This document shows, piece by piece, positions 34,105-46,940 of a DNA stretch of 64,000 nucleotides; the first letter of the stretch is position 1, and every line of letters begins with the position of its first letter. Source of the DNA: Cricetomys ansorgei (taxonomy: Eukaryota > Chordata > Mammalia > Rodentia > Nesomyidae); contig JAMJFZ010000199.1 in NCBI GenBank assembly GCA_026225945.1, positions 71,926,001 through 71,990,000 of the forward strand. Direction: 5' to 3'. The notes below the pieces were generated by a model that did no database searches, was not told the DNA's origin, and saw only the letters and a program-made list of their open reading frames with translations. The translations under genes were made by a program, and so were the position numbers.

Positions 34105-35400
34105 GTACTCTCCAGCTTCCTCTGGGAGGATGCGGAAGGCCGACATGGGGAAGGAAGGGTGTGCAGTAACTAAGCTTTCAGTGATTGCATCTAGAATGAA
34201 TTCACTTGCAGAGTGAGGACATCAGGAAATGAAGAACCGGGCATGAGAGCACACTCCCGGAATCTCATCACTCAGGAGGAAGATACAGGTGTACTGTAAG
34301 CACAAAGCCAGATCTTGCTCCACAGTGCAGCTTGGACTATGCAGTGAGACCTTTTCTCGAACTTTTAGAAGTTCAAAACTGCAGAGGTGTCGATCCAATT
34401 ATAAGTGTCACCTATTCAAAAATATTATTGGAGCTAAAACAAATTCTTGGAGAAATAGTAGAATAATTACAGAATGTACAGCAAAACCAATGTATACGTC
34501 AGTGTAAGAGTTTCGTGTTTCATAGTTCTATGCCTCTTTCAAACAAGCCTTCTACAGACCTGTGGTTGAGATGTCTGGGGAGAAAGAAACATCTGAGAGA
34601 GGGAGCCTCGTGAGCAGCGGTGAACACGGATGCCAGGCATCCCTGTATTAAGATATAAATCCTTACCCAGGAGTGGTGTACTGAGCCATGTCTCATCTAT
34701 GACTCAGTCATGTACGCTCAGCTCTTTGAACAGTAATGAGTCTCGCCATTAAGCACTACCCTCTGCAGTACGTAGCTTGTCCAAGGTTGGGAGCAGCGCG
34801 AATCTGTGGATCTAAATATAATTAGGAGACAGTTTTACAACACGATCAATTAGTGAAATAACATCCATAGGCTCTCCTGTAGGGGCCTGCAGCTACCTTA
34901 GCTATGAGTTTCGACCACGATCATATTACAGGCATGAATCCCCTCCCTAGAGTCGGTCTCAAACCTAACCAGAGAGCCCCGGTAACCCCATCAACAGCCT
35001 TGCCACTATTACAGCAGTGGGCACATCTTGCCTGGTAGGTGTGGTAGCATGCAGGGACCATAAGGATAAGAAAATGGATGTCTTCCCTGCCCCCTCCCAC
35101 CTCAGCCTAGATCACCTTCCAGAACAGTGAAAGCTAGCCAGGAAGGAGCATTTCCTGGTCAGTTCAGGACCTATTTCTCTGTGTCCATCAATCAAAATCT
35201 GTGATGTCTTTGTAATAGGGTCTTACCATCTAGCCATGGCAGAGAACCAAGAGCAATGCCAACGGCCTGTGTGATCATGGATTCCTCTGGGATAATAATT
35301 TGTTGGGAGGTAACCTGAGCCTGGCACTGAGATTGTCCTCTAAGAACCCGTGTCCTCTGGGAGCAAGCTTGCTCGCTATAGTGGCGTGCTTCTAACAATC
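34105..35400. other. Intergenic, nothing recognised
   Basis: Unique-looking DNA between the tandem ERV array and the LINE-1 fragment. Confidence 0.45.
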
Positions 35401-36420
35401 TCAGGCTTTAAAAATATACAAGTTGATTAGTGTATAAACTGTTAAAGTTCTGGTTAACCTTCCTCTACCCTTCTCTCCCCCACTCCGTTCTCATCCTACT
35501 TAACCCTTTAGCTGTGGTATTCTGCTCCCATTTTTTTCCCATATCACACGCGTTCTACCATCTGCTTGTATTCTATGTTTTTACTTGAATTACGAGGTCA
35601 TAGGTTTCCAAGCAGCTTCTTCATGTATGCTTTGCTTGGGGTTAGCCAGCCTCCGGCCCTTCATTTCCATTCCCTCACTCCGCTACCTGCTAGAAGCCTT
35701 CTGCCTCCTGTCTCTTTCTTCTCCCATTTAACCTGTATGCTGCTATTCTTCCTCCCTAGATGGACTCACCAACAGCCCACTTCTGGTTTTCTTGTGACCG
35801 CAAGTGCTCCATGGCAACCACATGAATTAGAAGGTTTGAAACTAGGACCCCTCACGTGAGAGAGAACATGTGGTGTTTGTCTTTGGGGGCTCGGGTGACC
35901 TCATTCAGCATTTTTTTTTCCTGTTTCGTCCACTTATTTGCAGATCTCATGACCTCATTTTTCTTCACAGTGGAGTAATATTACATTGTGCACGTGTACG
36001 TTTCATTAGCCATTCTACGGCTGCCAGACACTTATCAGCTTCCTAGTTCCTGTCAACAGAGAAGCGATAAACACAGTTGTGCACGTATCCCTGTCGTAAG
36101 ATATAAAACCCTTTGGGTGTGTGCTCAGGAGTGGTACAGCTGGGACCTGTGGTCAATCTATTTCTAGTTTTTAAGCAGTATCGGATTGATATCTGGAGAG
36201 CCCTCACTAGCTTTCACTCCAGTGTGTGTGTTCCTCTTTCCCCATGCCCACCCCGACACTTACTTCCCTCTGCCTTCCCGATGATGGACAGTCTGACTGC
36301 GGTAAGATGAAATCTAACGTCGTTTTAATTTCCATCTCCCTGATGGCAAGGGGACAAACTGTGGTGTTCTGTACAAGCATTCTCTCTGTAAGAGTGACCA
36401 CAGCACAAATTGTCTAAGAA
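35400..36420 (-). mobile_element. LINE-1 fragment, ORF2 3' region, antisense to the plus strand
   Basis: The plus strand carries the well-known antisense L1 landmarks in order: GAGAACATGTGGTGTTTGTC, TGGAGTAATATTACATTGTG, AGGAGTGGTACAGCTGGGAC and TTAATTTCCATCTCCCTGATGG. They correspond to the C-terminal part of L1 ORF2 read on the minus strand. Diverged, truncated and without an open frame. Confidence 0.75.
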
Positions 36421-36864
36421 TACAGAAGTTATGCAGGCTTCTGGGTGAGAAAAGACATCGGTGACTTTACTCGGCGCTGGACCCTTCATGCTACAGCACT
36501 GGCCTGGTGTCAGGGTGTGCCAGCTGGAGCAAGAGTGGCTTCATGGTTATGGTGATCACCAACCGGTTCTGACTGGGTATGAGGACTGATCCTCAGGAGG
36601 GATTTCATGCCCACTGTAGTAAATTTGGTCAAAATACCATGAATTGGGAGACCATGGGCTCTAAGAGGAACCTACTGATGTTGTTTTGCTAATGGTTATG
36701 CTGTCAAACTGCATTCTAAATAGCTATGTCCATACCCATGGATTTGCGTTGCTCTCTGGTCTCAAGCGCTTGTAGTGGTCAGTGGTTAATGCAGACTCAT
36801 AACTGGCCAAAGTGCCTGGTATTAAAAACAAAAACAAAAATAAATAAACAACAACAACAAAAAG

Positions 36865-37345
36865 CTCTGAGTTCTTGGCTTGGGTGAATCATCTATATCA
36901 ACCTCCCATTGTCCAAGGATCGGGGAATTTCATGGAGGAGGGGGCAGAAAGAATGCAGGGGCTGGTAGTGCAGAGGGGAGCTGGGAAACGTGGTATTTTG
37001 GACATAACACGGCCATTGCATGCATTAACTCATAGTAGCTGGGTTACCTGCACAAGATCAAGCCAAAATTCCTGTCAGATGATATATTGGCAGTTGATGG
37101 CAACCGGGGTAGGGAGAGTCACTCTCTTTTGGGGACAAGCTTCTCATGCCTTTCTGGATGACCACATAGCCACATGAACAGCACTAACCGGACTAAGGGA
37201 GTTATTAATAATAACAAAAAGGGGATTAATCTGGAAGGGAGATGGGGCAGGGAGGGGCTGGAGGAAGGCAGGGTGTACAGATATGATCAATGTCATATAT
37301 AAATGTGTGGGGCTTTCAAAGAACAAAACTACAATTTAAAGAAAA
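36865..37345 (+). mobile_element. LINE-1 (Lx-type) 3' end, sense orientation
   Basis: Blocks such as GGAGGAGGGGGCAGAAAGAA, GGACATAACACGGCCATTGC, GGTTACCTGCACAAGATCAA and GATATGATCAATGTCATATA match the 3' part of old rodent L1 elements. 5' truncated. It faces the opposite way to the 35.4-36.4 kb fragment. Confidence 0.7.
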
Positions 37346-37441
37346 CAAAGGTCCTTAAGCATTGAGGAACTGGAAGAAATGTAATAAATGACTACAAACC
37401 AAAGGAAAATTACTTTAATCACAATACATACAAGGTGGGGT

Positions 37442-37913
37442 TGTGGTAAGGGGACCCCTGGACGCTGGCTTGAAACACAAAGCATCCCACCTTTTAAAAG
37501 CCCCGTTTCTCTCTGGTCTTAATGGACAGAGTTCAGACAAGGACACATAGCCCAGTTCTGGGAAACTAACTAACTCATCCCTATTGCTTCCTCATTCCAC
37601 GTTTCCACCCTTATAGATTACACGGGAAAAATCTCACAGTACTTCCTTATTGCTCTGAGACATCTTGACTCCACGGTTTATTGACCCAGTGAACCCCAAA
37701 TAAACTAGACCAGCCTGCCTGACCATAGCAACCTGCTTACGGATTCCCCTCTCCCCGCCCCACCTGAGAACTTCTTATAAATACTGGTACTTGTATTCAA
37801 TAAATCGAAGGCTTGATCAGATATCAATCAGACTTGCCTTGCCTTTCTCGCACCTCCTTGTCTCCCCAATCCTCGCTCCCTCTCCTAGGGCTTTTGTTGC
37901 AGAACCCCACAGA
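37442..37913 (+). mobile_element. ERV LTR, family D
   Basis: Begins TGTGGTAAGGGGACCCCTGG, with TATA-like CTTATAAATACT near 37780, TTCAATAAATCGAAGG near 37797 and a pyrimidine-rich U5. These promoter and poly(A) features mark a retroviral LTR. The right end is approximate and no internal ERV sequence is recognised beside it. Confidence 0.65.
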
Positions 37914-38140
37914 CCGGGACATGGGGTGAGTTAGCATTGCAGGTCTTAGTTCAATCTCCAGGCTGAGAAGTCCTGGGAGAAACTACCATGCTAGTGTGTG
38001 ATGTCAATTACAGAGGTCCTTGGGAGGTTTTCAATGCTTACACCAAGGTAATAGAAACAAAACTATCAGTAAGGTCCCTACAATTACAGACAACTAACAG
38101 CAATGATAAGTTAAATAAAATAGAAGTAAAAAAAAAACAC

Positions 38141-38238
38141 AGCCAGGTGTGTGGTGACACACACCTTTAATCCCAGCTCTCAGGAGGCAGAGGCAGGCAG
38201 ATTTCTGTGAGTCTGAGGCCAGCCTGGTCTACAATGTC
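38141..38238 (+). mobile_element. B1 SINE, 3' truncated
   Basis: AGCCAGGTGTGTGGTGACAC, TTTAATCCCAGCTCTCAGGA and GAGGCCAGCCTGGTCTACAA. The element stops after this left part. Confidence 0.8.
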
Positions 38239-38667
38239 CTTCGTTCATGTATTCCAGCATCCAAACTTAGCACAAGCTTCATGGGGTAAGGTAACTGTGC
38301 AGATCCAAACCCAGGAACCAACATCACAATTACACTCCCAACCCTTGAGTATTCAAAATGAGGGTACTTGACACAAGTGAAAACTGAAGTCACCCAGGCC
38401 ACACTGGTTTTTTGGTGATGTTTAGACATATCAGACAGCAGATCCTCCTCATTGTTTCCTTGCCTGGGCATACTCCTCCTCAGGGACCCATGCAACCAGT
38501 CCCTCACCTCTGGCATGGTCTGTTTAAATCACACCCCCTGCACTCAGCACTTACCACTTTCCAGGCAGACTTGACTATACTTACTTCTTTTGCTCTTCGG
38601 TTCTCTTCCCCTAGTTACATGCTAGTGCTGAGAGCAGGGGCTGTGGCTGCTGGGTTCTGGCACAGCA

Positions 38668-38982
38668 TGTGGTAGTTTAAATGAGAATGGCTCCCACAGG
38701 CTCACGTGTTTGAATACTTGATCCCCAGTTAGTGGAACTGTTTGGGAAGGATCAGGAGATGTGGTCTTGTTGGAGGAGGTATGTCACTGGGGGTTTCAAA
38801 AGACTCTCACCGATTCTAGTTTTCTCTCTCTGTGTCTCATGTGAGCGCTCAGCTCTTCCGCTGCTCCTCCAACATGGGCTCTAACCCTCTGAATCCAGAA
38901 GCCAAAGTAAATGCTTTCTTTCAGAAGTTGTTTTGGTCATGGTGTTTTATCACTACAATGGAAAAGTGTAAGACACAGTGCA
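38668..38982 (+). mobile_element. Rodent dispersed repeat, type 1 copy
   Basis: GTTTAAATGAGAATGGCTCC, AGTGGAACTGTTTGGGAAGG, GGTATGTCACTGGGGG and the 3' part GGTCATGGTGTTTTATCAC. Homologous to 1905-2262. Confidence 0.6.
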
Positions 38983-38999
38983 AGGCCAGGACTATTTGT

Positions 39000-40120
39000 T
39001 GTTTTCCAGTGGCTATAATAGGATCCAAAGGGAGAGCACTAAGGGACATCTGCCATATATGTGCCCAGCACAGCACCAACTCATAGATTCCATGTGGTCC
39101 CTGCATAGATGGCTGTCATTGTCATCTAGTTCCCAGACTAAAAGTCAAAGGTTTGGAGAAGGGTTTTGCTCAATATTCCACGGGAAAGCTGGACCTGGAA
39201 CTCGCCACTGTCGGGCCCATACTCCTCCCACAAGCATTGGTGTGATTGGAGGAGTGTTTCCTTTAACACCATGAGCCTCAGCCTCAGCCATCTTCTCACT
39301 CTGAGCCTCAGATTTCATAGTCATATTCTTCCCTTTACAGGGAAGCTGTGAGAACTGAGGGCCATGGTGAGCATGGTATCTCAAGACAGGGTTGTGGCTA
39401 GGCCTCTGGGAGTTAGTGTCACCTGAGTCTCCAGAAGTCTGGCTGGATGCACCAGTAGACATCTTGAGTCCTCAGTGAAGTACAACTCCAGGTTTCAGTT
39501 AATCCAGACCGCTGCTGGGAGTTGGTGGAGGGATCAGGGATCAAGCCTGTGTTGCTGGACCTCTCCTTACCCACTTCCACTGGCCACTGCCTCCAGGGAC
39601 CCTCATGCAGCTGTCAGGGACAGAGGACTCAGGGGGTGGAGAAAGGAAGAACTCAGAGTTTCCCCAGGCTAGATATACTCCCATCCCCCCACAAAGCTGG
39701 GCTCTGCATTGCCTGGTTTTCCCAGACAGCACTGGTTCCTGCCCATTGGTGACAAACAGGAGCCATGCTCAAAAGAGAAAGAAGTATGTTTCAAAGAAGA
39801 TTCATGGGGCTTGAGTTTTGTCCACATGCTTGAGGTATTGTGACCCACTGCTGGGGCAAGGCCAGGACTAAGTTTCTTTTTCCTGGAAAATGGCTCCAAC
39901 TAGTACTGCCTAGTACTAGGGACCAGAGCAACCTGGGGCCTGCCATGGAAATGATGCCCTTCCCATACCTGAGAACCAGCACTGAGTCGCTCTTGCCTAG
40001 GTAGGCCTCGTGGTTGAGTGGGGTTTTGAACTGGGAACTCCCTGAAATTCCCTCTTTGCACCCTAGCTGGGCACAGAGCCACCTTCTTGGGCACAGAGTC
40101 TCATGTACCTCATGCTAGTC
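39000..40120. other. Intergenic, nothing recognised
   Basis: Several short open frames on both strands have no domain or splice support. Confidence 0.45.
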
Positions 40121-40121
40121 A

Positions 40122-40218
40122 TGAATTTACTAAGTATGGAGGTTGACCTTGAGCTCCTGACCTCCTGCGTTCACCTCTTGAGTGCAGAGATAAAGACGTA
40201 CACTGCTCCACCCGGTTT
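40122..40218 (-). mobile_element. B1 fragment, antisense
   Basis: TTGACCTTGAGCTCCTGACC, GCGTTCACCTCTTGAGTGCA and CACTGCTCCACCCGG resemble the antisense right half of a diverged B1. Confidence 0.5.
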
Positions 40219-40241
40219 CTATGGTTCTGAGAACCAGACCC

Positions 40242-40655
40242 TGTAGTGGGAGATTTAGTAAGCCATTGTATCTGGCTTAATCATTAGATACGAAGAAGTT
40301 GTTTCCAGACATGCTTAGGCCTTGAAGAAACCAATGTTACAAATCGATGATTGCTTTTTGTGATTGATGGAGTTGTTTATTTTGGGAGGAGCCTTGCAGC
40401 CCTGCAAACCTGGACATCCCTGGCACACCTGGAAGTCTTGCTTTATTGAGCTCTAGTGCTCAGTAGGGAAGGATTGTGTGGGCTGTGTGTTTCTTCAAGC
40501 AGGATGCAGATCAAAGGCTTTGCTATGGGGAAACTGACCCTTCCCTAAATTAGCTGTTGTGTAACAACCAATAAAGAGCTTCTGCAAGGCAGCTCTTGGT
40601 CAGTCTCTTTGAAGACTGTACCTCCCTGCTCCTTCAAGGCTTAAATTCATTCTGG
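40242..40655 (+). mobile_element. ERV LTR, family C, copy 2
   Basis: Homologue of 26511-26970. It starts TGTAGTGGGAG and has the poly(A) signal CCAATAAAGAGC near 40580. The 3' end is uncertain. Confidence 0.65.
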
Positions 40656-40659
40656 AGTA

Positions 40660-42785
40660 TTTCTCATTCTTCTGCCATCCCCGTAGCAGAGATTAACAAC
40701 AGGACCCAGGAGGTAGGCAAGCACCCTGCCAACTAAGCCCCAGCCCCAGCCCAGGACACACCCTTTCAGATCTGAGCCCCCAAATTCAACTCTCACCTCA
40801 CTGACCACAGAGGTCAATAACACAGGTTTTCTTCCCTTTTTTTGAGAATGGCAGCTTCTTCGCTTGGTCCCCACATATGGCCTCTCTCCTGCCTCCCTGT
40901 CCCGCCGGTCTTCCTACTCCCAAACTCCAGCTTCCCTCTTGGAAAGACCCATAGGGGCCCACCTGTCTCAAGATTCTTAAGTAAATCTCATCTGCAAGAA
41001 GCTCTTTGCCATATAGAGTGACACAGACGTCTCAATTGGGATGTGGCTGTCTCTGGAGGCCACTCAGGTGACGCTCCTGTCTGCTGAAGCTAGGTTACAA
41101 CGGCCTCTGCCACCTCATGGCTGGGTGACCTTTCCCAAGAACTCATCTCTGGCCCTCAAATTCCTCATGTACACAACAGCTCTGAGGACCCACCCACGGT
41201 AATTAGGTACAGCGTAGCCTTTGCTCTGAGCAGCGCCGGCCCAGGGCACGGGACAGCAATAATGGAAATAATCACACCAGATCTCAAAGACTGAGGCTCT
41301 CTGTGCCATACCCCAAGCTGAGACCTGAGTTTTTCTGGTGAACCACACAGGCATGAGCCAGGCCCTCGTGGAACCTTCAGTGGAGCCCAGCAGACCGACT
41401 CAGAATGAATGATCACAACTATTAGAGAGGTCCAGAGAGGTCCGAGGTCACACAGCTGGAAGCGAGATGGGCTTTATTCACACCCAAGTCTGCCTGATTT
41501 CCAAGCCCTTATTTTATCCACAATACTCCAAGTTTCTTGAGGCTGCTTATAGCCAAGCAGAAGACCAGAGATGGGAAATGACTTGTCAAAGGTCACACAG
41601 TAAGATCTAGATCTAGATGCAGATCTAGATTTCCAGGCACCATGCCCTGAACTCTCCCCAGAGGAGATCCTGGGGCGTAGTACTAAGTTACGGAGTAAAG
41701 CTAACGACATGAGGGACAGATGGTGCGCCAGGAAGCCTGCGCTGTGCCAGGAGGTGGCAAGGGCATTGTAGGTGCTGGGTACCAGTGTTTTTTCTTTCTT
41801 GGGAGGTGACCCTGGGGTCTCAGAGACTCAACAAGTTCATTGTCAAGGAGACTAGGGCATTCACTAAGAGGAGGGCCCGCCAGGAAACCTCCAAATCCAC
41901 ACTTACCTGGCCTCCCAAACTCACCCCTAACTTCCTCGCACAGACTTCTGCTGAGCAGTCTGCAGGGCCCGGAGGAGGCGTGGCCTGAGGGTTCCAGGGT
42001 GGAATCTCCCGCCTTCAAGGAGATGGGTGGCCCCTCGGTGCCATCTAGTGGCGATGATTAGACATGCCGTCCTTCTTCAACCTCGAATCACAGAGCCCAC
42101 TGGGATACCAAAATAAAAGAAGACCGCAGGCCTCCCTGAAGCTGATCGAGGTGAGTTTTCAAAGCAAGCAAAATGACTCTCGAAATTTTTCAGTGGAGGA
42201 AACTAAGGTCTGATTGAAGCACATCTGCCCAGGCAAGGACAGATCTGGTCAACTGAGGGTCCCGCAAAGAGACTTACCCTGAGTCTGAGCTGGAAGGTTG
42301 CGCATGCTCCGTGAGTACCGAGGGGGTCTACCTGGAGGCAAGCCCCTTAGGATCTGGAGAGCCAATAGCTGAGGATCAGGTGGAAGCTGGATTACAAGAC
42401 AAAAGGCTGACGTGATGGTCAAGGCTTCTCCACAGAGAAGTCCATAGCTAGAATAGTCCCATCATGCCGAGGGACAGACATGACTAGAGAAATCCCATCA
42501 TTCTTAGGGACAACCATGGCTAGAGAAATGTCATGGTTGTGAAGGCTCTTATCCTCAAGAAGCCTGATAAATTTATTATTCATTCACTTTGCAAATGAGC
42601 TTGTCCTCTGTGGCCGCTCCTTGAGGTGTGTTTAGAAGCCATAGGCCAAGCTAAACCAGACAGCTACTGAGCTACGAAAGAGCAGGTAGCCTATATCATG
42701 TGGAAACATTGCATGAAGGGTGAGTCACATCCTGGGCAAGACAGAGTGGGTGAGTGAGGAATTTTTATTATATTATTAAGAATGG
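40660..42785. other. Intergenic unique sequence
   Basis: Mostly single-copy in appearance. 40690-40750 resembles an antisense ID/B4 end. 41600-41635 repeats AGATCTAGAT in a small palindromic cluster. No exon recognised. Confidence 0.45.
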
Positions 42786-42791
42786 GGGGAC

Positions 42792-42990
42792 AGCTGGGTG
42801 GTGGTGGCACACACCTTTAATCCCAGCACTCAGGAGGCAGAAGCAGTGAGTTAGAGGCTAGCCTGGTCTACATAGTGAGTTTCAGGTTTCAGGCCAGCCT
42901 GGCCTACATAGTGAGTTCTAGGACAGTCAGAGCTACATAGTGAGACATTGTATCAAAGAAACCAAACAAACAAAAAAAACCCAAAAACCT
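42792..42990 (+). mobile_element. B1 SINE with internal duplication
   Basis: GGTGGTGGTGGCACACACCT, TTTAATCCCAGCACTCAGGA, then the block AGCCTGGTCTACATAGTGAG repeated as AGCCTGGCCTACATAGTGAG, and an A-rich tail. Confidence 0.85.
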
Positions 42991-43090
42991 TAGAAACTGT
43001 TTATTTCTGGAATTTTCCATTTAATATTTCCAGATTGGTTGTGAGTAACTGAGAAATAGAAAGCAAGACCAAAACTAACAGGAAACTTCT

Positions 43091-43260
43091 GGGGCTTGAG
43101 AGATGGTTCAGCAGTTAAGAGAGCTTGTTCCCCTTCAGAGGACCCAAGTTCAATACCACCCTTATCAGGGGACTTTACTGCCTGTAACTCCAGCTCCGGA
43201 AGATCTAATGCCCTCTTCTGGCCTCTTTAGGCAAATGCACGTAAACACACACTGTAAAGC
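43091..43260 (+). mobile_element. B2 SINE
   Basis: GGGGCTTGAGAGATGGTTCA, AGAGGACCCAAGTTCAATAC and ATGCCCTCTTCTGGCCTCTT, ending in a short CA-rich tail. Confidence 0.8.
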
Positions 43261-43324
43261 AATGTGCAGCCAGACAGATCCGGCCGATTGTGTTTGCTAT
43301 GGAGTCCTCATATTCCAGGGCTAA

Positions 43325-45100
43325 AATCATGACCCTCTCTTACTGTGTGACTTTGGGCAAATTACCTGATTTCCAATCTTCAATATTCTCAGAGGGAAAA
43401 AATGGGAGGCAAATCTCTCGGGCATTGCCTCTCTGAGATGCATTCATTGGAGCTGTGCAAACCAATGAGCTGTCCAGCCTCATTAACCCCATAGCAGACT
43501 AGAAGTCTTCAGTAATGGCTCTTGGTACTCGGTGAATTCTGGGGCCAGGTTATGATGGTTATGTTGGGTCCATGTGGCCTCTCAGATTGATTGGGTGAAT
43601 CCTGTGCGGTACTGGAGGGGCTCTTGGGGCTCTTGGGGTACCCTGTGTGGGGGTCTTTGTGAGGAGAAGCCTGCTGACCTTGGGAGGAGCCACACTGAAG
43701 TAGAGCTTCATGCTTCAGCCTAGCTCAGGGGCTGAAGCCAGACTGACTGCTCCGGAGAGACCAGAGCCAGCTCTTTTATCTCCAAATTCCCAGGCCCAGA
43801 ACTCTGAGTGTCCCTGCCGACTGTGTGAAGATAATAAAGTCAGATGTCGGATTTTGTTAGGGGATAAGTGGGTGGATGGGTGCCGAGGGCTAATTGCCAA
43901 GCTGTGTCCACTGGCACCACACTGAGTCTTCGAGTGACCCTCACAGAAACTTTCCAAGGGGGCCACCATCTGTGCCCATTTCTCAGATGCAGAAATGGGA
44001 GCAGGTTGCTGAGGAACCCCAGACATCTCTCTGGCAGCCCTGGACCTCCACTGGCCACACGGCTGGGCCACCTGCCTAGATGACCCTGCCTAATGTCTGG
44101 GCTAGGACAGGCTCTCTGCAGTCCCCAATTCTGGCTGACGCTGGGGTGACATCAGTGTGGCTCCATGGGAATGCTGTGCTGTCTGGCTGTGCCAGCCTGG
44201 CGAGGGGGACGGCCTGTGTGCAGTTCCTCCCCATGGACCCTAATACCAGTGGGTGGAAGCAGAGGGCTAGAAAGTCGGATCCCCAGACCCCAGTGTCACA
44301 GGAAGAAAAGAACATGCGGGAGAAGGCCTTGTAACTAAATGTACCCTGGGGTATGGGGACACAGCTCCATGTCACTTAGATGACCCCTTCCAGCCCTTGG
44401 CCATGAAGGATGACTCAGCTTGGCCATGGAACCATTGTCCCCTCTGCCCCTCACCTGTTATTCTGGTAAGGCTGTCTGCCTCTCAAGATGCCGTGACTGC
44501 CGACACCAGGAGTCTGTGCCAGGATGAGCCTGGCCAGAGCCCAGGACGGTGCACCCCTGCACGTCTCCTAGTGGCCTTAGCTGGCCCTGTGTTCTCACTG
44601 GAGCATGTCCTACCCTGATACTGGTTAGTCCTGCGGGTCATTGTCTAGCCAGGCTCGCATCTGACCTCAGTCACTTGGCATCCCCAAGATCTGGGCTTCA
44701 TTCTGTAGTGGCCCTAATCCACAGCCCCCCTCCCCCGGCCCACTCTGTGTCTGTAGACCTTCAACTCCATTTTCAACCATTATGGAGTCCAGGAGAGTAG
44801 CGGGATTGGAGACTAAGACAGACAGTTGGGAGTTCAGAGGCCAACATAGCTGCCTGTGGGGGTGGGGCAGTCAGAGAGAGACAGAGACATAAAGAAAGAG
44901 ACCAGGAACGCCTTTATCCTCAACTATACAATCAGAGATAGGTGACCCCTAAGGGCACCCTGAATTCTGCTGTGCAGATGCTGGGGTCACAGCTCCCTGA
45001 CTTTTGGTTGCCGAGAGTGGTGGACGAGGCTCTTCTAATCATTTCTTCTCGGAGTCTGTGAACCTAGTCTGAGTCTCTCCTTTGTGTCCCCTCACCGTCC
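43325..45100. other. Intergenic unique sequence, GC-richer
   Basis: GC-richer and free of obvious repeats. Overlapping open frames on both strands near 43700-44620 have no recognised protein features. Confidence 0.45.
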
Positions 45101-45104
45101 CTGT

Positions 45105-45510
45105 CTTGGGGTTTCTATTGCTTCAACAAAACACCATGACCAAAAAGAAAGTTGGGAGGAAAGAGTTTATTTGGTTTACACTTCCACACTATTCATCATA
45201 GAAGGCAGTCGAGGTAGGAATTCAAACAGGGCAGGCGCCTGGAGGCAGGAGCTGATGCAGAGGCCATGGAGGGGTGCTGCTTACTGGCTTGCTCATCATG
45301 GCTTGTTCAGCATGCTTTCTTACAGAACCCAGGATCACCAGCCCAGGGGTGGCACCACCCACCAATGGGTTAGACCTTTCCCCTACCAATCACTAATTAA
45401 GAAAATGCCCTACAGCTGGATCTTATGGAGACTCATATTTCTCAATTGAGGTTTCCTCCTTCCAGATGATTCTAGCTTGTGTCAAGTTGATATAAAACTA
45501 TCCAGGACAG
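45105..45510 (+). mobile_element. Rodent dispersed repeat, type 2 copy
   Basis: ACACCATGACCAAAAAGAAA, GAGGCCATGGAGGGGTGCTG, CAGCCCAGGGGTGGCACCAC and TAGCTTGTGTCAAGTTGATA. A longer copy of the repeat at 14812-15130. Confidence 0.65.
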
Positions 45511-45549
45511 TCTGTTGGCAGCGTCCTCTCATCTGATACTTGGACCCGG

Positions 45550-45856
45550 ATGGTGGATGGTGATGGTGGTGGTAATGATAGTGATGGTGGTGATGGTGAT
45601 GGTGGTGGTAATGATGGTGATGGTGGTGGTGGTGATGGTGGTGGTAATGATGGTGATGGTGGTGGTGGTGATGGTGGTGGTAATGATGGTGATGGTGATG
45701 GTGGTGATGGTGGTGGTAATGATGGTGATGGTGGTGATGGTGATTGTGGTGATGGTGGTAGTGGTGGTGGTAGTGGTGATGGTGGTGGTGGTGATTGTGG
45801 TGATGGTGGTGGTGGTGGTGGTAGTGGTGATGGTGGTGGTAGTGGTGATGGGGGGG
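45550..45856 (+). repeat. (GGTGAT/GGT)n trinucleotide-hexanucleotide tract
   Basis: About 300 bp built from GGTGAT, GGTGGT and GGTAAT units. It yields poly-Gly/Asp or Val/Met frames on the plus strand and poly-His on the minus strand. Being a multiple of three without stops, it looks open, but there is no gene context. Confidence 0.95.
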
Positions 45857-46470
45857 TGGACCTGTTTGTGCTACACTTGCTCTAAAGTTCTGGGGACCTG
45901 CTGGACGTGGCTCACCAGACTGCCCCTTTCCTCTCTCCCTTGGTGACACCCTGCATTTGGCTACAGAGGAAGAGTATGAGAAGCCAGCCCCTAAGCCACC
46001 CTGGCCAGGCTGTCTGAACTGTGTTGTGATGGCAGAGACAAGAACAGCACAATCCAGGCGTGTTCTAGGCCTGCAAGCTGCATTAACTCTTCCGATTCTC
46101 AGAGACCTGTGGAGTAATAAGAGAATTATCATTACACTTCGGGAATGAAAACTTATTTGGGAGCGGTGGAGTAACTTATCCCAAGTCATATGGCTCAGGA
46201 GAATCCCTCAGTGGCCTCACATAGGCAGGTCTCAGAAAGGTGAGTGACCCAGACCTGCTTACCCCAGGAAGACTGGATGTCACCCCAGACTCTCAGCCTG
46301 GCCCGGCCACGAACATTTAGTGTAAGACTTGGTATCTGACTTCAGCTGGCAGACTAGTGAGCTCTGGGCTTAGAACACCCGTGAATGTCTGTTCCCACTG
46401 TATCCCAGGGAGCTGAGAGTGAGGGGTAGGCTGCACACACACACAATACACATACACATAGCCGGGCGGT

Positions 46471-46796
46471 TGTAGTATTATGCTTCTGTGGTGTCTCACC
46501 AAGGACGACAAGGAGGCATTTTCATGGTGCCATCCCTGCCAGACCTCAGCAGAGGGAACCACCGCCACGGCAAGTGGCACACTGGACAGCGAAACGCCGA
46601 GCGTCTGAGCTCAGGTGTTTTTATTGAGCAGAACTCATCAGGTGCAGATCATAAGCAATCAAACCTCCCCCCACCGAAATCTGAGACCTGCAGACGATAC
46701 AAAGTGCCAAGACCTAGGGTAGCCTCTCACCCAACAGTGCATAAAACAACTATTTTATACATATCTAATAATAAACTTCTACAACAGGCAGAGGTG
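46471..46796 (-). mobile_element. Solo LTR, ERVK-like family A, abutted by a B1 SINE
   Basis: Plus-strand ends are TGTAGTATTATGC and AACTTCTACAACA. The body matches the other copies. A B1 element begins at the very next base (46797), so the SINE either landed at the LTR edge or replaced the right flank. Confidence 0.75.
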
Positions 46797-46940
46797 GTGT
46801 ACACCTTTAATACCAGTACTCGAGAGACAGAGGCAGGCAGATCTCTGTGAGTTCGAGGCCAGCCTGGTCTGCAGAGTGAGTTCTAGGACAGCCAGAGTTT
46901 CAACAGAGAAACCCTGTCTCGAAAATAAAACAAAACAACA
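46797..46940 (+). mobile_element. B1 SINE abutting the family A LTR
   Basis: GGCAGAGGTGGTGTACACCT, GTTCGAGGCCAGCCTGGTCT and GAAACCCTGTCTCGAAAAT. Near full length. Confidence 0.85.

Noticed and set aside
43700..44620. Overlapping open frames in GC-richer unique DNA as an unknown exon
   Set aside because: Open on both strands with no domain, no convincing splice pair and no promoter. Composition alone explains them.
45482..46189. 235-codon minus-strand frame with a long poly-His stretch
   Set aside because: It is the reverse reading of a (GGTGAT)n tract. A trinucleotide-type repeat stays open on both strands by chance. The flanks show no protein features.
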